Positions 26,621 to 34,437 of a stretch of 64,000 nt of DNA are shown here, piece after piece (position 1 is the stretch's first letter; each line of letters begins with the position of its first letter). Source of the stretch: Lujinxingia sediminis. GTDB taxonomy: Bacteria; Myxococcota_A; Bradymonadia; Bradymonadales; Bradymonadaceae. Made by a program: the position numbers and the translations under genes. The stretch is taken from contig NZ_SADD01000014.1 of assembly GCF_004005565.1 (NCBI RefSeq), positions 61,876 to 125,875 of the forward strand, read 5' to 3'. The notes below the pieces were generated by a model. It was not told where the DNA came from, did no database searches, and was given only the letters and a program-made list of their open reading frames with translations.

Positions 26621-27367
26621 TCAGGCTTCCATCGCGTCGGAGGCCGACGACTCGCCCAGTGCATCTTCCCAGAAGTAGAGGATGCGGTTGCAGCTCGGGC
26701 AGATCTCAAGCGTGTTGCCGCGCTGAACCTCAATGTACTGCTGGGGCGGAAGCGCCATAAAGCAGCCTTCGCAATGGCCGTTTTTGCAGGCCACCACCGC
26801 AAGCCCCGGGCGGCGGCTGCGGATGAAGTCGTACTTGTGAATCACGCGCTTGGAGACCTGACCGCGGGCCTCTTCCTGACGGTTGGTCAGCTTGTTGATG
26901 ACCGCGTCGAGCTCGGCCAGGCGCTTCTCGGCCTCGGCCTCATCGGCGGCGATGCCTTCGCGCAGTTGGATGATCTTGTCTTCCTTCTCTTTGATCGACT
27001 CTTGAGTCGACTCAATGACTTCAAGCAGGTGCAGCAGCTCTTCTTCGGTTTGCTCGCTGGACTTCTTGAAGCTCTCAATCTCCTTCTCGACGGCGTTGTA
27101 CTCTTTGGTCGAGCCGATGTCGCGAAGGCGCTTCTGACGCATGGTCAGATTTTCGTTGATCTCCTTGAGATCATCTTTCTTCTGCGACTGAAGGGCGCGA
27201 ATCTCTTCGAGCTCTTCTTTCTGGGAGTTGAGGTCGTCGACGAGTTTGTCCAGGAAGCCGGTATTTTCCTGGATGCGTCCAACGATCTCTTCTTTCTTGG
27301 TGGTGATTTCGTCGAGCTCCAGGTCGATGTTCTGAAGTTCTCGAAGAAGGGCCAGTTGTTCTTTCAA
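26621..27367 (-). CDS. coiled-coil protein with C-terminal C4 zinc ribbon (zf-RING_7 family)
   Basis: Conserved bacterial family with no settled function, related in layout to proteins thought to act on RNA or nucleic acid. The 248-residue protein is a long helical coiled coil for residues 1-165 (repeated EEL, KKE, heptads) and ends in a C4 zinc ribbon: CKNGHCEGCFMALPP and CPSCNRILY provide the four ligands. The start is TTG 27367, because GAGGTG lies seven bases upstream and no ATG fits. Its 3' end is 81 bases before rnpB on the same strand, a neighbourhood I recall from related bacteria. Confidence 0.85.
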   Translation of the reverse strand: MKEQLALLRELQNIDLELDEITTKKEEIVGRIQENTGFLDKLVDDLNSQKEELEEIRALQSQKKDDLKEINENLTMRQKRLRDIGSTKEYNAVEKEIESFKKSSEQTEEELLHLLEVIESTQESIKEKEDKIIQLREGIAADEAEAEKRLAELDAVINKLTNRQEEARGQVSKRVIHKYDFIRSRRPGLAVVACKNGHCEGCFMALPPQQYIEVQRGNTLEICPSCNRILYFWEDALGESSASDAMEA

Positions 27368-27678
27368 AATTCACCTCGCCGAGTGATGGGTGCCCAATAG
27401 AAAAGCGCCTGAGCGAAGGCTCAGGCGCTTTCTTGGAGCGGTGGACATGTTCGTGAAGTTGGTGCGGGGCTGCGTCGGTCGGACCTGTCGCGCGTAGGAG
27501 GGGAGTCCCGCCGCCAGAAGGTGGCGTCGAGAGAGGCCCCGTCGAGAGAGGCCGGTGGGTTGTAAACGCGCGACGAGCTGCATGATCTCCTGTCAACCTG
27601 ACGTCTGACGCGACCTTTGAACGACTCTACAAGAGGCGTCGGGGGTCGCGCGTGTTTGCCCGAGCAAAGTCGGGCGAG
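27368..27678. other. 311-base intergenic region with terminator
   Basis: Between the zinc-ribbon gene start and the tRNA-Ile2 3' end. It holds the hairpin annotated at 27401-27430 and otherwise no reading frame or RNA that I can support. The promoter for the zinc-ribbon gene and rnpB is presumably between the hairpin and 27367, but that stretch is only 33 bases, so read-through is possible. Confidence 0.35.
27401..27430 (-). terminator. hairpin terminator downstream of tRNA-Ile2
   Basis: Perfect 11-bp stem AAGCGCCTGAG / CTCAGGCGCTT with a six-base loop; on the minus strand it is followed by TTTTC. It could end the tRNA transcript about 250 bases downstream of the tRNA. Confidence 0.75.
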
Positions 27679-27750
27679 TGGGCCCACCTGGGTTCGAACC
27701 AGGGACCAGCCGGTTATGAGCCGGCGGCTCTACCACTGAGCTATAGGCCC
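27679..27750 (-). tRNA. tRNA with CAT anticodon, probably tRNA-Ile2 (lysidine-modified)
   Basis: 72-base cloverleaf on the minus strand: acceptor GGGCCTA / TGGGCCC (one G-U pair), discriminator A, D arm GCTCAGTGGTAGAGC, anticodon arm GCCGG-CTCATAA-CCGGC, T arm CCTGGTTCGAACCCAGG. CCA is not encoded. The CAT anticodon is shared by Met and Ile2 tRNAs; the anticodon arm and GGNCC start look most like bacterial Ile2, whose C34 is changed to lysidine. It does not look like initiator tRNA, which needs a C1 mismatch and GGG/CCC anticodon pairs. Confidence 0.85.
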
Positions 27751-27794
27751 AGGTAACCGGGCCAGTAAGGCCCTTATCGTGCGTCGAACGAACC

Positions 27795-27828
27795 CTTAGC
27801 AGGGTGTTGCTATTTCGATCCTGCTAAG
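27795..27828. repeat. inverted repeat upstream of tRNA-Ile2
   Basis: CTTAGCAGG and CCTGCTAAG, exact complements, are separated by 16 bases. It lies 45-78 bases upstream of the tRNA 5' end, so it would be in the primary transcript leader or overlap the promoter. Confidence 0.5.
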
Positions 27829-28174
27829 TCTGCAGCGGTAAATCCTGCGCCGCAGCAGGCCAAGTGTCATAACGAAAGGGCCCCCGGGGTGCAAGCGGCT
27901 TTTCGAAGACCTCCCCCCTCCCGGGAATATTCGCGCGGAATCTAAGTGCCCGTAGTTATTGATAAATAATCACACTGTGGGGAGGGTTTAGCGCGACGCA
28001 TTGATTTTTTGTGGCGCGTACGATCCTCATGCGCAGGGGGATTTGAGGCGATCTTCGGCGCGCGATCACCGGGTGAATCAGGGCCTTTTGAAGCTAAGTT
28101 ATGGACTTCTCGATGTTTTTCTGACGGGCCGATTCGGGTCCGAAAAAAAAGATGCACAAGGGTGCACAAACACC

Positions 28175-28203
28175 TTGACGACCCACCGACCCTCTCCTAT
28201 TGT
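28175..28203 (+). promoter_or_regulatory. sigma-70-type promoter of the tRNA-Val-Asp-Asp cluster
   Basis: TTGACG (28175-28180), exactly 17 bases, then TATTGT (28198-28203). Transcription would begin near 28210, about 50 bases before tRNA-Val. Confidence 0.75.
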
Positions 28204-28259
28204 CCGGCTCCGCTTCGAGGAGAAAGGGTTCACACCCTGGCCCCGAGGCCTCCTGAAAC

Positions 28260-28332
28260 GGGCGCATAGCTCAGCTGGGAGAGCGGCGGCCTTACAAGCC
28301 GTAGGTCACAGGTTCGAACCCTGTTGCGCCCA
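28260..28332 (+). tRNA. tRNA-Val (TAC anticodon)
   Basis: 73-base cloverleaf: acceptor GGGCGCA / TGCGCCC, discriminator A, D arm GCTCAGCTGGGAGAGC, anticodon loop CTTACAA giving TAC, T arm CACAGGTTCGAACCCTGTT. CCA is not encoded. First gene of a three-tRNA transcript. Confidence 0.95.
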
Positions 28333-28369
28333 TCGCGACCTGTAAGGTTGTTTGAAAAGTAGGAACTAC

Positions 28370-28443
28370 GGGGTAGTAGTTCAGTTGGTTAGAATGCCGG
28401 CCTGTCACGCCGGAGGTCGCGGGTTCGAGTCCCGTCTACCCCG
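28370..28443 (+). tRNA. tRNA-Asp (GTC anticodon), copy 1
   Basis: 74-base cloverleaf: acceptor GGGGTAG / CTACCCC, discriminator G, anticodon loop CTGTCAC giving GTC, T arm GCGGGTTCGAGTCCCGT. CCA is not encoded. Identical to the copy 50 bases downstream. Confidence 0.96.
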
Positions 28444-28493
28444 CTCACTTAGCGCAAGTTAAGTGACGCAACGCAGTACAATTTGAGAACTAC

Positions 28494-28567
28494 GGGGTAG
28501 TAGTTCAGTTGGTTAGAATGCCGGCCTGTCACGCCGGAGGTCGCGGGTTCGAGTCCCGTCTACCCCG
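28494..28567 (+). tRNA. tRNA-Asp (GTC anticodon), copy 2
   Basis: Identical in all 74 bases to the copy at 28370-28443. The identity extends a few bases into both flanks (GAACTAC before, CGCTC after), indicating a tandem duplication of about 124 bases. A terminator follows ten bases later. Confidence 0.96.
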
Positions 28568-28576
28568 CTCATCAAG

Positions 28577-28605
28577 AGCCACCCACATGTTGTGGGTGGC
28601 TTTTT
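28577..28605 (+). terminator. terminator of the tRNA cluster
   Basis: Stem GCCACCCACA / TGTGGGTGGC with a three-base loop followed by five T, ten bases after the second tRNA-Asp. Confidence 0.9.
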
Positions 28606-28689
28606 GCGTTGGTACGTCGGTTGACAGCGGGTGGTGCCCGCTCGCAGAGTGGGCCGGCGCGCCGGGCGCGCTTCTTTGCTGAGGTGTCG

Positions 28690-29169
28690 ATGTATCGTTT
28701 TCCGACAACGCTTTCTCCCATCGCGATGCTGGCGCTGGCGCTGATGTTGAGCGCGTGCCAGAGCACGCCGACGGCAAGACCGGGGGCCTCCGAGTGGGCC
28801 TCCGCGGGTGGAATGCCAGCCGGAGCGCTGGCGCGCGCGTCGATGCCCGAGGGCGGTCCGGCCGGATGGGATGAGGCCGGGGGTGTCGCAACATCGGCCA
28901 ACTCCGGCATCTTTACCACCGCCTACCGGTTGTATTCGCGGCACCTCACCGCGGTGGACGGGCCGCGCTGCGAACATCGCCCCACCTGCTCGCGTTATGC
29001 CTACGAGGCCGTGCAACATCACGGCTTTTTGCTGGGTTCCTGGTTGGCCGTCGATCGTCTGATGCGATCCAACAGCTCCAGCGTCTTGCGGCGCCTGCCG
29101 ATCGAGAAGATCGAAGAGGGCTCCGTCTACTACCGCGATCCGATCGAAGATAATGACTTCTTCCTCTAG
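28690..29169 (+). CDS. lipoprotein carrying a YidD domain
   Basis: 159 residues. The C-terminal half is a clear YidD (membrane-protein insertion efficiency factor) domain: CEHRPTCSRYAYEAVQHHG at 94-112 and GSWLAVDRLMR at 116-126, with both conserved cysteines. YidD normally is an 80-90-residue cytoplasmic protein encoded between rnpA and yidC. Here it follows a lipoprotein signal (MYRFPTTLSP, then LALMLSAC with Cys23) and a Gly/Ala linker, which would place it outside the inner membrane. GAGGTG five bases before ATG 28690 supports this start. The next gene starts 17 bases before this one ends, so the pair is translationally coupled. The periplasmic location is inference from the signal. Confidence 0.82.
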   Translation: MYRFPTTLSPIAMLALALMLSACQSTPTARPGASEWASAGGMPAGALARASMPEGGPAGWDEAGGVATSANSGIFTTAYRLYSRHLTAVDGPRCEHRPTCSRYAYEAVQHHGFLLGSWLAVDRLMRSNSSSVLRRLPIEKIEEGSVYYRDPIEDNDFFL

Positions 29170-30610
29170 CCGGACACAGAACGAGAAGAGGGCGTATTGC
29201 CGCCGGGGAGTGGGCCTGCTGCTGCTGATGGTGCTGGCCGCCGGGGTGGGGTGCGCCGAGTCGGAGCGGGGGGCGGGCACGGAGCCCTTGCGTCCGCTGG
29301 TCTACACCGAGCATCCCGATCTCACGCCTGAAGGGGCCGCGGTGCGCGAGGGCCGCCTTCTGCGGGAACTTCGTCAGGGGGCCGAACTCAGCGGCGGGTG
29401 GGGGCGCCTGGAGACTGAGAGCGATCGGGAGATGCCCCTGATCTCGGAGGGCGAGGCGTTGGGAGAGGCGATCTTTGAGGCGCTGACCACCCGCGATGAG
29501 GCTCTCTGGGATCACCTCTACATCGCGCCCGAAAGCTACGCGCAGCTCGTGAAGGTCAGTCCGGAGAAGGCCCACGAGTTTGTTGATGTGCAGATGGGCG
29601 GGGCGCTGCAAACCTGGGAGATTTTCACGCCGACCCGTAGCTCCGAGGGGGCCGACGGGGGGCTGGGCGAACTTCTGGAGCTTGAGGGGCTGGAGCTTGG
29701 CGAGGGGCGCACCGTCAACGGGCCTGTCGCAAAGGAAGATGAGCGTGTCGTCCAGCACTGGGGCAACGTGCTGCGTCTGCGCTATGCCGAGGCCGATGTG
29801 GTCTTTGAGCTGCGCATCTCGCGCATCTTCCGTGTGCCTTCACCGCAAGACCCCACCCGCGAGGTGCTCGTTCTGGCCTCCCCGGTGGAGGCCGACCGCC
29901 GCCTGCGCACGCTGGTAGCGCTGGGATTGCATCTGAAGCCCGAACTTCTGCGCAGTCGCGAGTATCCCTTCCCCCTTAAAGAGGGGAACTTCTGGAGGTT
30001 TCGGCGCTACAACCGTGCGCTGGGGCAGGAGGAGGTCGATCCGCTGGAGATCGCCGTGGGTGGGCAGGCGGCTGCCGGCACCCCGCGCAGCCCCGAGGTC
30101 ATCATGGAGGTGCTCGGGGTGGAACAGTACGGCACCTGGCGACTGGTGCATGTGATGCGCTCGTATGAAGACGCCGATTTTACACGAGCGCACGAGCGCT
30201 GGGTGCTCACTCCGCGGCGCATCTACGTGTGCAATACCCGCTGTCAGGCGCGGATCGACGATCTGAGCTATCTGTTGGAGTATTTTGAGTATCAGGTGCC
30301 GATTTTCAGTTTTCCGCTTGAGCCGGGTCAGGGTTGGGGGCGAGCAGGGCTGGGGGCGGAGGAGGGCACCTTTGTCGTCGACGAGAGCTGGCATCGTGTG
30401 GAGACGCCGGCTGGCGGCTTTGTGGGCACGTACGCCATTGAGGGGACCGGGCCGCTGACGCAGTCGAGCCCGTACTTCCGGCTTCCCGACCAGCGTCGTT
30501 ATTTTGCGCCGGGACGAGGGGTGGTGCGCCGGGAGCTGCGCGAGCCGGATGCGCGGGGCAATCTCATTGATGTGGTCGAAGATCTGGTCGAATACCGCAT
30601 CATGCCCTGA
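29153..30610 (+). CDS. lipoprotein of unknown function, coupled to the YidD lipoprotein
   Basis: Not recognised. 485 residues with a polar N-terminus, hydrophobic stretch GLLLLMVLAAG and lipobox VGC (Cys34). The mature part is acidic and mixed alpha/beta. A C-terminal region from about residue 275 (FPLKEGNFWRFRRYN ... WLVHVMRSYED ... GRGVVRRELRE) looks like the strand-rich lipoprotein domains that measure or bind peptide-like ligands, but I cannot name a family. A Cys pair YVCNTRCQARI probably forms a disulfide. The start overlaps the YidD gene by 17 bases. The pair may act together at the outer or inner membrane surface. Confidence 0.55.
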   Translation: MTSSSSRTQNEKRAYCRRGVGLLLLMVLAAGVGCAESERGAGTEPLRPLVYTEHPDLTPEGAAVREGRLLRELRQGAELSGGWGRLETESDREMPLISEGEALGEAIFEALTTRDEALWDHLYIAPESYAQLVKVSPEKAHEFVDVQMGGALQTWEIFTPTRSSEGADGGLGELLELEGLELGEGRTVNGPVAKEDERVVQHWGNVLRLRYAEADVVFELRISRIFRVPSPQDPTREVLVLASPVEADRRLRTLVALGLHLKPELLRSREYPFPLKEGNFWRFRRYNRALGQEEVDPLEIAVGGQAAAGTPRSPEVIMEVLGVEQYGTWRLVHVMRSYEDADFTRAHERWVLTPRRIYVCNTRCQARIDDLSYLLEYFEYQVPIFSFPLEPGQGWGRAGLGAEEGTFVVDESWHRVETPAGGFVGTYAIEGTGPLTQSSPYFRLPDQRRYFAPGRGVVRRELREPDARGNLIDVVEDLVEYRIMP

Positions 30611-30618
30611 GCCGCTCT

Positions 30619-31158
30619 TCAGTGAGCCGAATCATCGAGAAGTTGGCGCAGGGCGCGCTCGATCGCGAAGACGTGAGGGTCGTCGGCACCCTCGGCGCGC
30701 AGGGCGTCGGCCAGGCGCAGCACATACTCGGTGTTCGGGCCGCTGGGGCCGTGGCTGTGCAGCACCTGGTGGGCGATCGCTTCCACCGGGGCTTCTCCCA
30801 GGTAGTGGGGGTTGTCGCGGGTGGCCAGGTAGACAAGCGCTTCGTCGATCAGCGGAGCGTCGTGCGCGGGAGAAAAGACCGGCAAAAGATGGCGTTGGTA
30901 GCCACCCTGCTCGCGCACATCGAGCTCGCCGAGGATGCGCGCGTGCTCGGCCGCACCGAGCTTGAAAGCCACCCCGAAGGTGGAGGCCCGGGGGTCGGGA
31001 AGGAGGGTGACCACGCGTCCCGGGGCGTCGGGGACACCTCGATGGTCGGGCGAGCCCTGGTAGAAGACGCGACGAAAACCGCGAATGATGCCGGGCAGGC
31101 GCGCCTCATAGTTAAAGCCGGGGCGCCAGATCAGCGAGCCGTAACCGAAGATCCACAT
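30619..31158 (-). CDS. ChaC-like gamma-glutamylcyclotransferase
   Basis: Predicted to split glutathione to 5-oxoproline and Cys-Gly in the cytoplasm. The 179-residue protein starts MWIFGYGSLIWRPGFNYE, where YGSLIW is the substrate-binding loop of the ChaC/GGCT fold. The likely catalytic glutamate is in NPHYLGEAPVEAI near residue 120. Length matches the ChaC family. No strong Shine-Dalgarno is seen before the ATG. It converges with the preceding lipoprotein gene with eight bases between stops. Activity on glutathione rather than another gamma-glutamyl compound is from family knowledge. Confidence 0.88.
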   Translation of the reverse strand: MWIFGYGSLIWRPGFNYEARLPGIIRGFRRVFYQGSPDHRGVPDAPGRVVTLLPDPRASTFGVAFKLGAAEHARILGELDVREQGGYQRHLLPVFSPAHDAPLIDEALVYLATRDNPHYLGEAPVEAIAHQVLHSHGPSGPNTEYVLRLADALRAEGADDPHVFAIERALRQLLDDSAH

Positions 31159-31233
31159 CGTGAATGACCGCGTAAGGGAAAGGGGGAGGGCCGGCGCTGT
31201 TGAAGAGGCGGTCGGCCTGTGTCTCCCTGACTT

Positions 31234-32148
31234 TTAAGGCGCTGCGGGGCGATGTCCAGCGTCGAGGTCGTCGTCGGGGCGAAGCTCATGGAGCAGGCGC
31301 TGGCCGTGGGCATCGAGGAAGGCCGCGAGTTCGGCGTACCAGTCGCCGAAGGTATCGAGTTGAAGGCGTTGGAGCTCCAGGTTCTCCAGCACCGAGTAGG
31401 ATGGGCGTCGCGCCGCCGCTCCCCAACTCGCGGAGTCAACCGGTCGCAGGCGAGGGCGCAGGTCGAGATGGTCGAAGAGGGCGCGGGCGAAGTCAAACCA
31501 GGAGCACTGCCCCTGGGCGGTGGCGTGAAAGATGCCGAAATCATCGCGCGTGGACAGGGCGATGGCGACCTCGGCCAGGGTGCGGGCGGGCGTGGGCGTG
31601 ACGACCTGATCGTTGACGATGGCCACCGGCTCGGGGCCCTGTCCCAGTCGCAGCATGGCGCGTACGAAGTTGGGATGGGAGGGGCCATAGAGCCCACAGC
31701 TGCGCAGCACCACCGTGCGCGGGTTATGCTGCAACGCCAGGCGTTCACCCAGAAGTTTGCTGCGTCCGTACACCGAGAGTGGATTGGGCTGGTCATCCTC
31801 CTCAATGGGACGGTTGTGGCCGTCGCCGAAGACATAGTCGGTGGAGAAGTGCACCAGGGTGATCTGGCGCTCGGCGCAGGCGTGCGCTAAAAAGCCCACG
31901 CCCAGGGCGTTGGTACGAAAGGCGGCCTGGGGCTCGTGTTCGGCCCGGTCCACCTGGGTGAAGGCCCCGGCGTTAAAGATCCGGGTAACCCCAGGATGGC
32001 GCTCTAAGGTCGCCTCAATGCTGTGGGGATCGTCGAGGTTGCACTGCTCCAGGTTGACGCCCACAGCGGCTTCGCCGCCGGCTTTCAGCGCGGCCATAAG
32101 TTCGCTTCCCAGCTGCCCGGCGCTGGCAATCACGATGGTCGAGACCAT
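31234..32148 (-). CDS. RmlD-like dTDP-4-dehydrorhamnose reductase family SDR
   Basis: 304-residue extended SDR of the RmlD_sub_bind family, which reduces a 4-keto sugar nucleotide. It keeps STDYVFGDG, the catalytic pair in VYGRSKLLGE (Tyr-x3-Lys) and VLRSCGLYG. The N-terminal nucleotide loop is unusual: IVIASAGQLGSEL lacks the first glycine and one residue of the normal TGANGQLG. That may weaken or change cofactor binding. No rmlA, rmlB or rmlC lies nearby, so assignment to rhamnose synthesis is not supported by context. AGGGGGGAG six bases upstream gives ATG 32148. Confidence 0.78.
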   Translation of the reverse strand: MVSTIVIASAGQLGSELMAALKAGGEAAVGVNLEQCNLDDPHSIEATLERHPGVTRIFNAGAFTQVDRAEHEPQAAFRTNALGVGFLAHACAERQITLVHFSTDYVFGDGHNRPIEEDDQPNPLSVYGRSKLLGERLALQHNPRTVVLRSCGLYGPSHPNFVRAMLRLGQGPEPVAIVNDQVVTPTPARTLAEVAIALSTRDDFGIFHATAQGQCSWFDFARALFDHLDLRPRLRPVDSASWGAAARRPSYSVLENLELQRLQLDTFGDWYAELAAFLDAHGQRLLHELRPDDDLDAGHRPAAP

Positions 32149-32288
32149 AATCTCCCCCCTCCTCAAGATGATGGTGACAGCGCCCCTCGCAGACTCGAAG
32201 AGCATAGGATAAACCTAAACACCGTCAGGCCAACCTCCCAGCTCCTCGGCTTAGCCGGCGGCGATTCAGATGCGATGGGGACGTCTCT

Positions 32289-33050
32289 ATGTTTGTGATC
32301 AAACGCGCTTTTGCGATGCTGCTCTTACCCCTGGGAATGGTCGCCGCGCTCATCATCGTGGGGCTTGTCGTGTGGTGGCGCTGGCCGCAGAGCCGCCTGG
32401 GCCCCCTGCTGATCATCGGGGCAACCGCCGGGCTGCTCTTTGGCAGCTGCTCGCCGGGTGCCAACCTGATGCTGCGCCCCCTGGAGGAGCGCTACCCGCC
32501 CCTGCTCGATGTCGATGCTCAGGAGTATACCGGGGTCGATTACGTGATGGTTCTGGGGGCGGGATTTGTCGACGATGAGCGCTATCCTCTGGTCGCTCAG
32601 ATTCACGAAGAAGGTGTGATGCGCCTGGTCGAAGGCATCCGCATCTTGCGAAAACTTCCCCACGCAAAGCTCGTCGTCAGCGGGGGCACACGCAAAGGGG
32701 GGCGCACCAACGCCGAGGCCACCCGCCAGCTCGCCATCGATCTGGGTGTGGCGCCGGAGCGCATTCTGATCGCCAACAGCGCCCTTGATACCGCTCAGGA
32801 GGCCGAGGCCTTTGAGGCGATGGCTGGCCCCGGTGCGTCGCTGATCCTTGTGACCAGCGCCTCGCATATGCCTCGGGCGATGCAGCTCTTTGAGCGTCGC
32901 GGGCTCAGGCCCACCGCCGCGCCCTGCGCTCACCGCGTGATCGAAGGGCAGGGCGGTGGGCTGTGGCCCAACGCCACCCACCTGCGAAAGACCGAGCGTG
33001 CGTTCTACGAGTGGGCAGGTCGGCTCTTTGTGAGCCTCGGGGGAGATTGA
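32289..33050 (+). CDS. YdcF/ElyC/SanA family envelope protein (DUF218)
   Basis: 253-residue membrane protein with two N-terminal hydrophobic segments (MLLLPLGMVAALIIVGLVVWW and GPLLIIGATAGLLFGSC) and a periplasmic or outward DUF218 domain: DYVMVLGAG, LVVSGGTRKGGRTNAEA and ILVTSASHMPRAMQLFERRG are the family motifs. ElyC is linked to peptidoglycan and enterobacterial common antigen metabolism in E. coli. The layout (two helices then DUF218) matches ElyC. Biochemical activity of the family is not settled. It is single, divergent from the RmlD-like gene with 140 bases between. Confidence 0.88.
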   Translation: MFVIKRAFAMLLLPLGMVAALIIVGLVVWWRWPQSRLGPLLIIGATAGLLFGSCSPGANLMLRPLEERYPPLLDVDAQEYTGVDYVMVLGAGFVDDERYPLVAQIHEEGVMRLVEGIRILRKLPHAKLVVSGGTRKGGRTNAEATRQLAIDLGVAPERILIANSALDTAQEAEAFEAMAGPGASLILVTSASHMPRAMQLFERRGLRPTAAPCAHRVIEGQGGGLWPNATHLRKTERAFYEWAGRLFVSLGGD

Positions 33051-33285
33051 GTGTGAGCGGTGGACTGGTTGATGAGTTCGGGGGTGTTTATCATTAGTGA
33101 AGGCGCCTCCTTCAGGTCTCTGTGACCAGGCGGGGCGCGCTGCCTGAATCCGAAGGCAGGGGGCACGTTCAGACGCCGTTGGGCGCCGGTCTGCAGCTCT
33201 GCTCATCATGGTCGGGTCTTCGGCGAGCATCTTCGCCACATCGTATATTGGGGGGGCCCGGGCTATTGCCAAGGGAGGACGTCGC

Positions 33286-34311
33286 ATGAAGGTGCTCATC
33301 ACCGGTGCCGGCGCGCTGCTCGGTCAGGGGATCATCCGAGCTCTGCGTGCTACCACGCTTGATGCCACGATCATTGCTGTTGACCCGAGTCCGCTGGCCG
33401 CGGGCCTCTACTGGGCGCATCGCGCTCATCTGGTACCACTGGCGGCGGACCCGGAGTTTCTGCCGCAGTTCGAGGCGATCCTCGCCAGCGAGAGCCCCGA
33501 TGTGGTGTTGGTGGGGACCGATGTAGAACTGCGTCTGCTTGCCGCCCATCGCGCTCGTCTCGAAGAGACCTACCACACCCGGCTGCTCATCAGCCCCGAG
33601 CAGGTCGTGGCGATCGCCGAAGATAAATGGCGAACCTACGAGTTTTTGCGCGACCGCGGCCTGGGCTGTCCGGTTTCAGCGCTGCCGGGCGATGTCGGAC
33701 AACTCATAGAGGCGGTGGGATTTCCGTTGATCGTCAAACCGAGGGTGGGATGTCGCTCGGTCGGGGTCTACAAGGTCAACGACGAAGCCGAATTGGAGCG
33801 CGCGCTGGCGTTGGAGCCTGACCCTGTCATTCAGGAGTGCGTTGCCACCCCTTTTGACGAGTACACCGCCGGAGCCCTGGTCTTTGAGGGACGCTGCGAG
33901 GCCTCCATTGTGATGCGCCGCCTGCTCCGCGATGGCAACACCTACCAGGGCTTTGTGGCGCCTTATCCCGAGCTCAACGCCCAGGTGCGCGAGATCGCCG
34001 AGGCGCTGGGGGCCTTCGGGCCGGTCAATGTTCAGTTTCGTCTCGACGGCGAGCGCGTCAAAGTCTTCGAGATCAACGCGCGCTTCTCCGGCACCACTCC
34101 GCTGCGCGCCTGCGCGGGCTTTAACGAAGTGGAGATCGCGCTGCGACATCTCCTCTATGGCGAGCCGGTGGTGCAGCCCCCGGTGCAGTCGATGACGATA
34201 TTGCGCCACTGGGCCGAGACGATCGTCACCGAAGATGTGGCGCAGGCGACTCAATCCCTGCTCTCACCAAGCCTGGCCGGGATGCGCGCCGCGCTGGGAA
34301 TCCTCTGGTGA
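33286..34311 (+). CDS. ATP-grasp enzyme, carbamoyl-phosphate-synthase-like
   Basis: 341 residues. ATP-grasp enzymes join a carboxylate to an amine or thiol through an acyl phosphate. The protein has an N-terminal Rossmann-like domain (MKVLITGAGALLGQGIIRAL), an ATP-binding lysine region (AVGFPLIVKPRVGCRSVGV) and the metal-binding KVFEINARFSGTTP. This short form, without a partner domain, is common in surface-glycan clusters, where it is thought to add amino acids or amides to sugars. AAGGGAGG eight bases before ATG 33286 sets the start. It converges on the phosphoglycosyl transferase gene through a 20-bp hairpin. The substrate is unknown. Confidence 0.82.
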   Translation: MKVLITGAGALLGQGIIRALRATTLDATIIAVDPSPLAAGLYWAHRAHLVPLAADPEFLPQFEAILASESPDVVLVGTDVELRLLAAHRARLEETYHTRLLISPEQVVAIAEDKWRTYEFLRDRGLGCPVSALPGDVGQLIEAVGFPLIVKPRVGCRSVGVYKVNDEAELERALALEPDPVIQECVATPFDEYTAGALVFEGRCEASIVMRRLLRDGNTYQGFVAPYPELNAQVREIAEALGAFGPVNVQFRLDGERVKVFEINARFSGTTPLRACAGFNEVEIALRHLLYGEPVVQPPVQSMTILRHWAETIVTEDVAQATQSLLSPSLAGMRAALGILW

Positions 34312-34360
34312 AGTGAGCGCCTGACAGCGCGTTGTTTCGACCTCGAACGCCTGGCACATC

Positions 34361-34404
34361 AAACAACAGCGCCGCAGCCTCTTGAGGCTGCGGCGCTGTT
34401 GTTT
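34361..34404. terminator. perfect 20-bp hairpin between convergent genes
   Basis: AAACAACAGCGCCGCAGCCT pairs exactly with the following 20 bases across a four-base CTTG loop. There is no T-run beyond GTTGTTT, but the position between two convergent stops and the A/T flanks support a bidirectional terminator. Confidence 0.8.
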
Positions 34405-34437
34405 GCAGAAGTCTAAGTGTCTGAATGTAGACGTGAA

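Larger units (their letters stand above)
27751..28259. other. 509-base divergent intergenic region between tRNA-Ile2 and the tRNA-Val-Asp-Asp cluster
   Basis: Contains a 9-bp inverted repeat at 27795-27828, an AT-rich stretch around 27955-27975, a TGCACAA direct repeat at 28154-28169 and the tRNA promoter at 28175-28203. No convincing protein gene. Base composition is lower in GC than the surrounding genes, as expected for regulatory sequence. Confidence 0.45.

Noticed and set aside
27679..27750. tRNA-fMet reading of the CAT tRNA.
   Set aside because: Position 1 pairs normally and the anticodon stem lacks three G-C pairs of initiator tRNA. The elongator-Met alternative remains but Ile2 fits better.
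28690..29169. YidD as part of the rnpA-yidD-yidC replication-origin cluster, given rnpB about 2.5 kb away.
   Set aside because: rnpB is unlinked to rnpA in bacteria, and no rpmH, rnpA, yidC or parAB genes are here.
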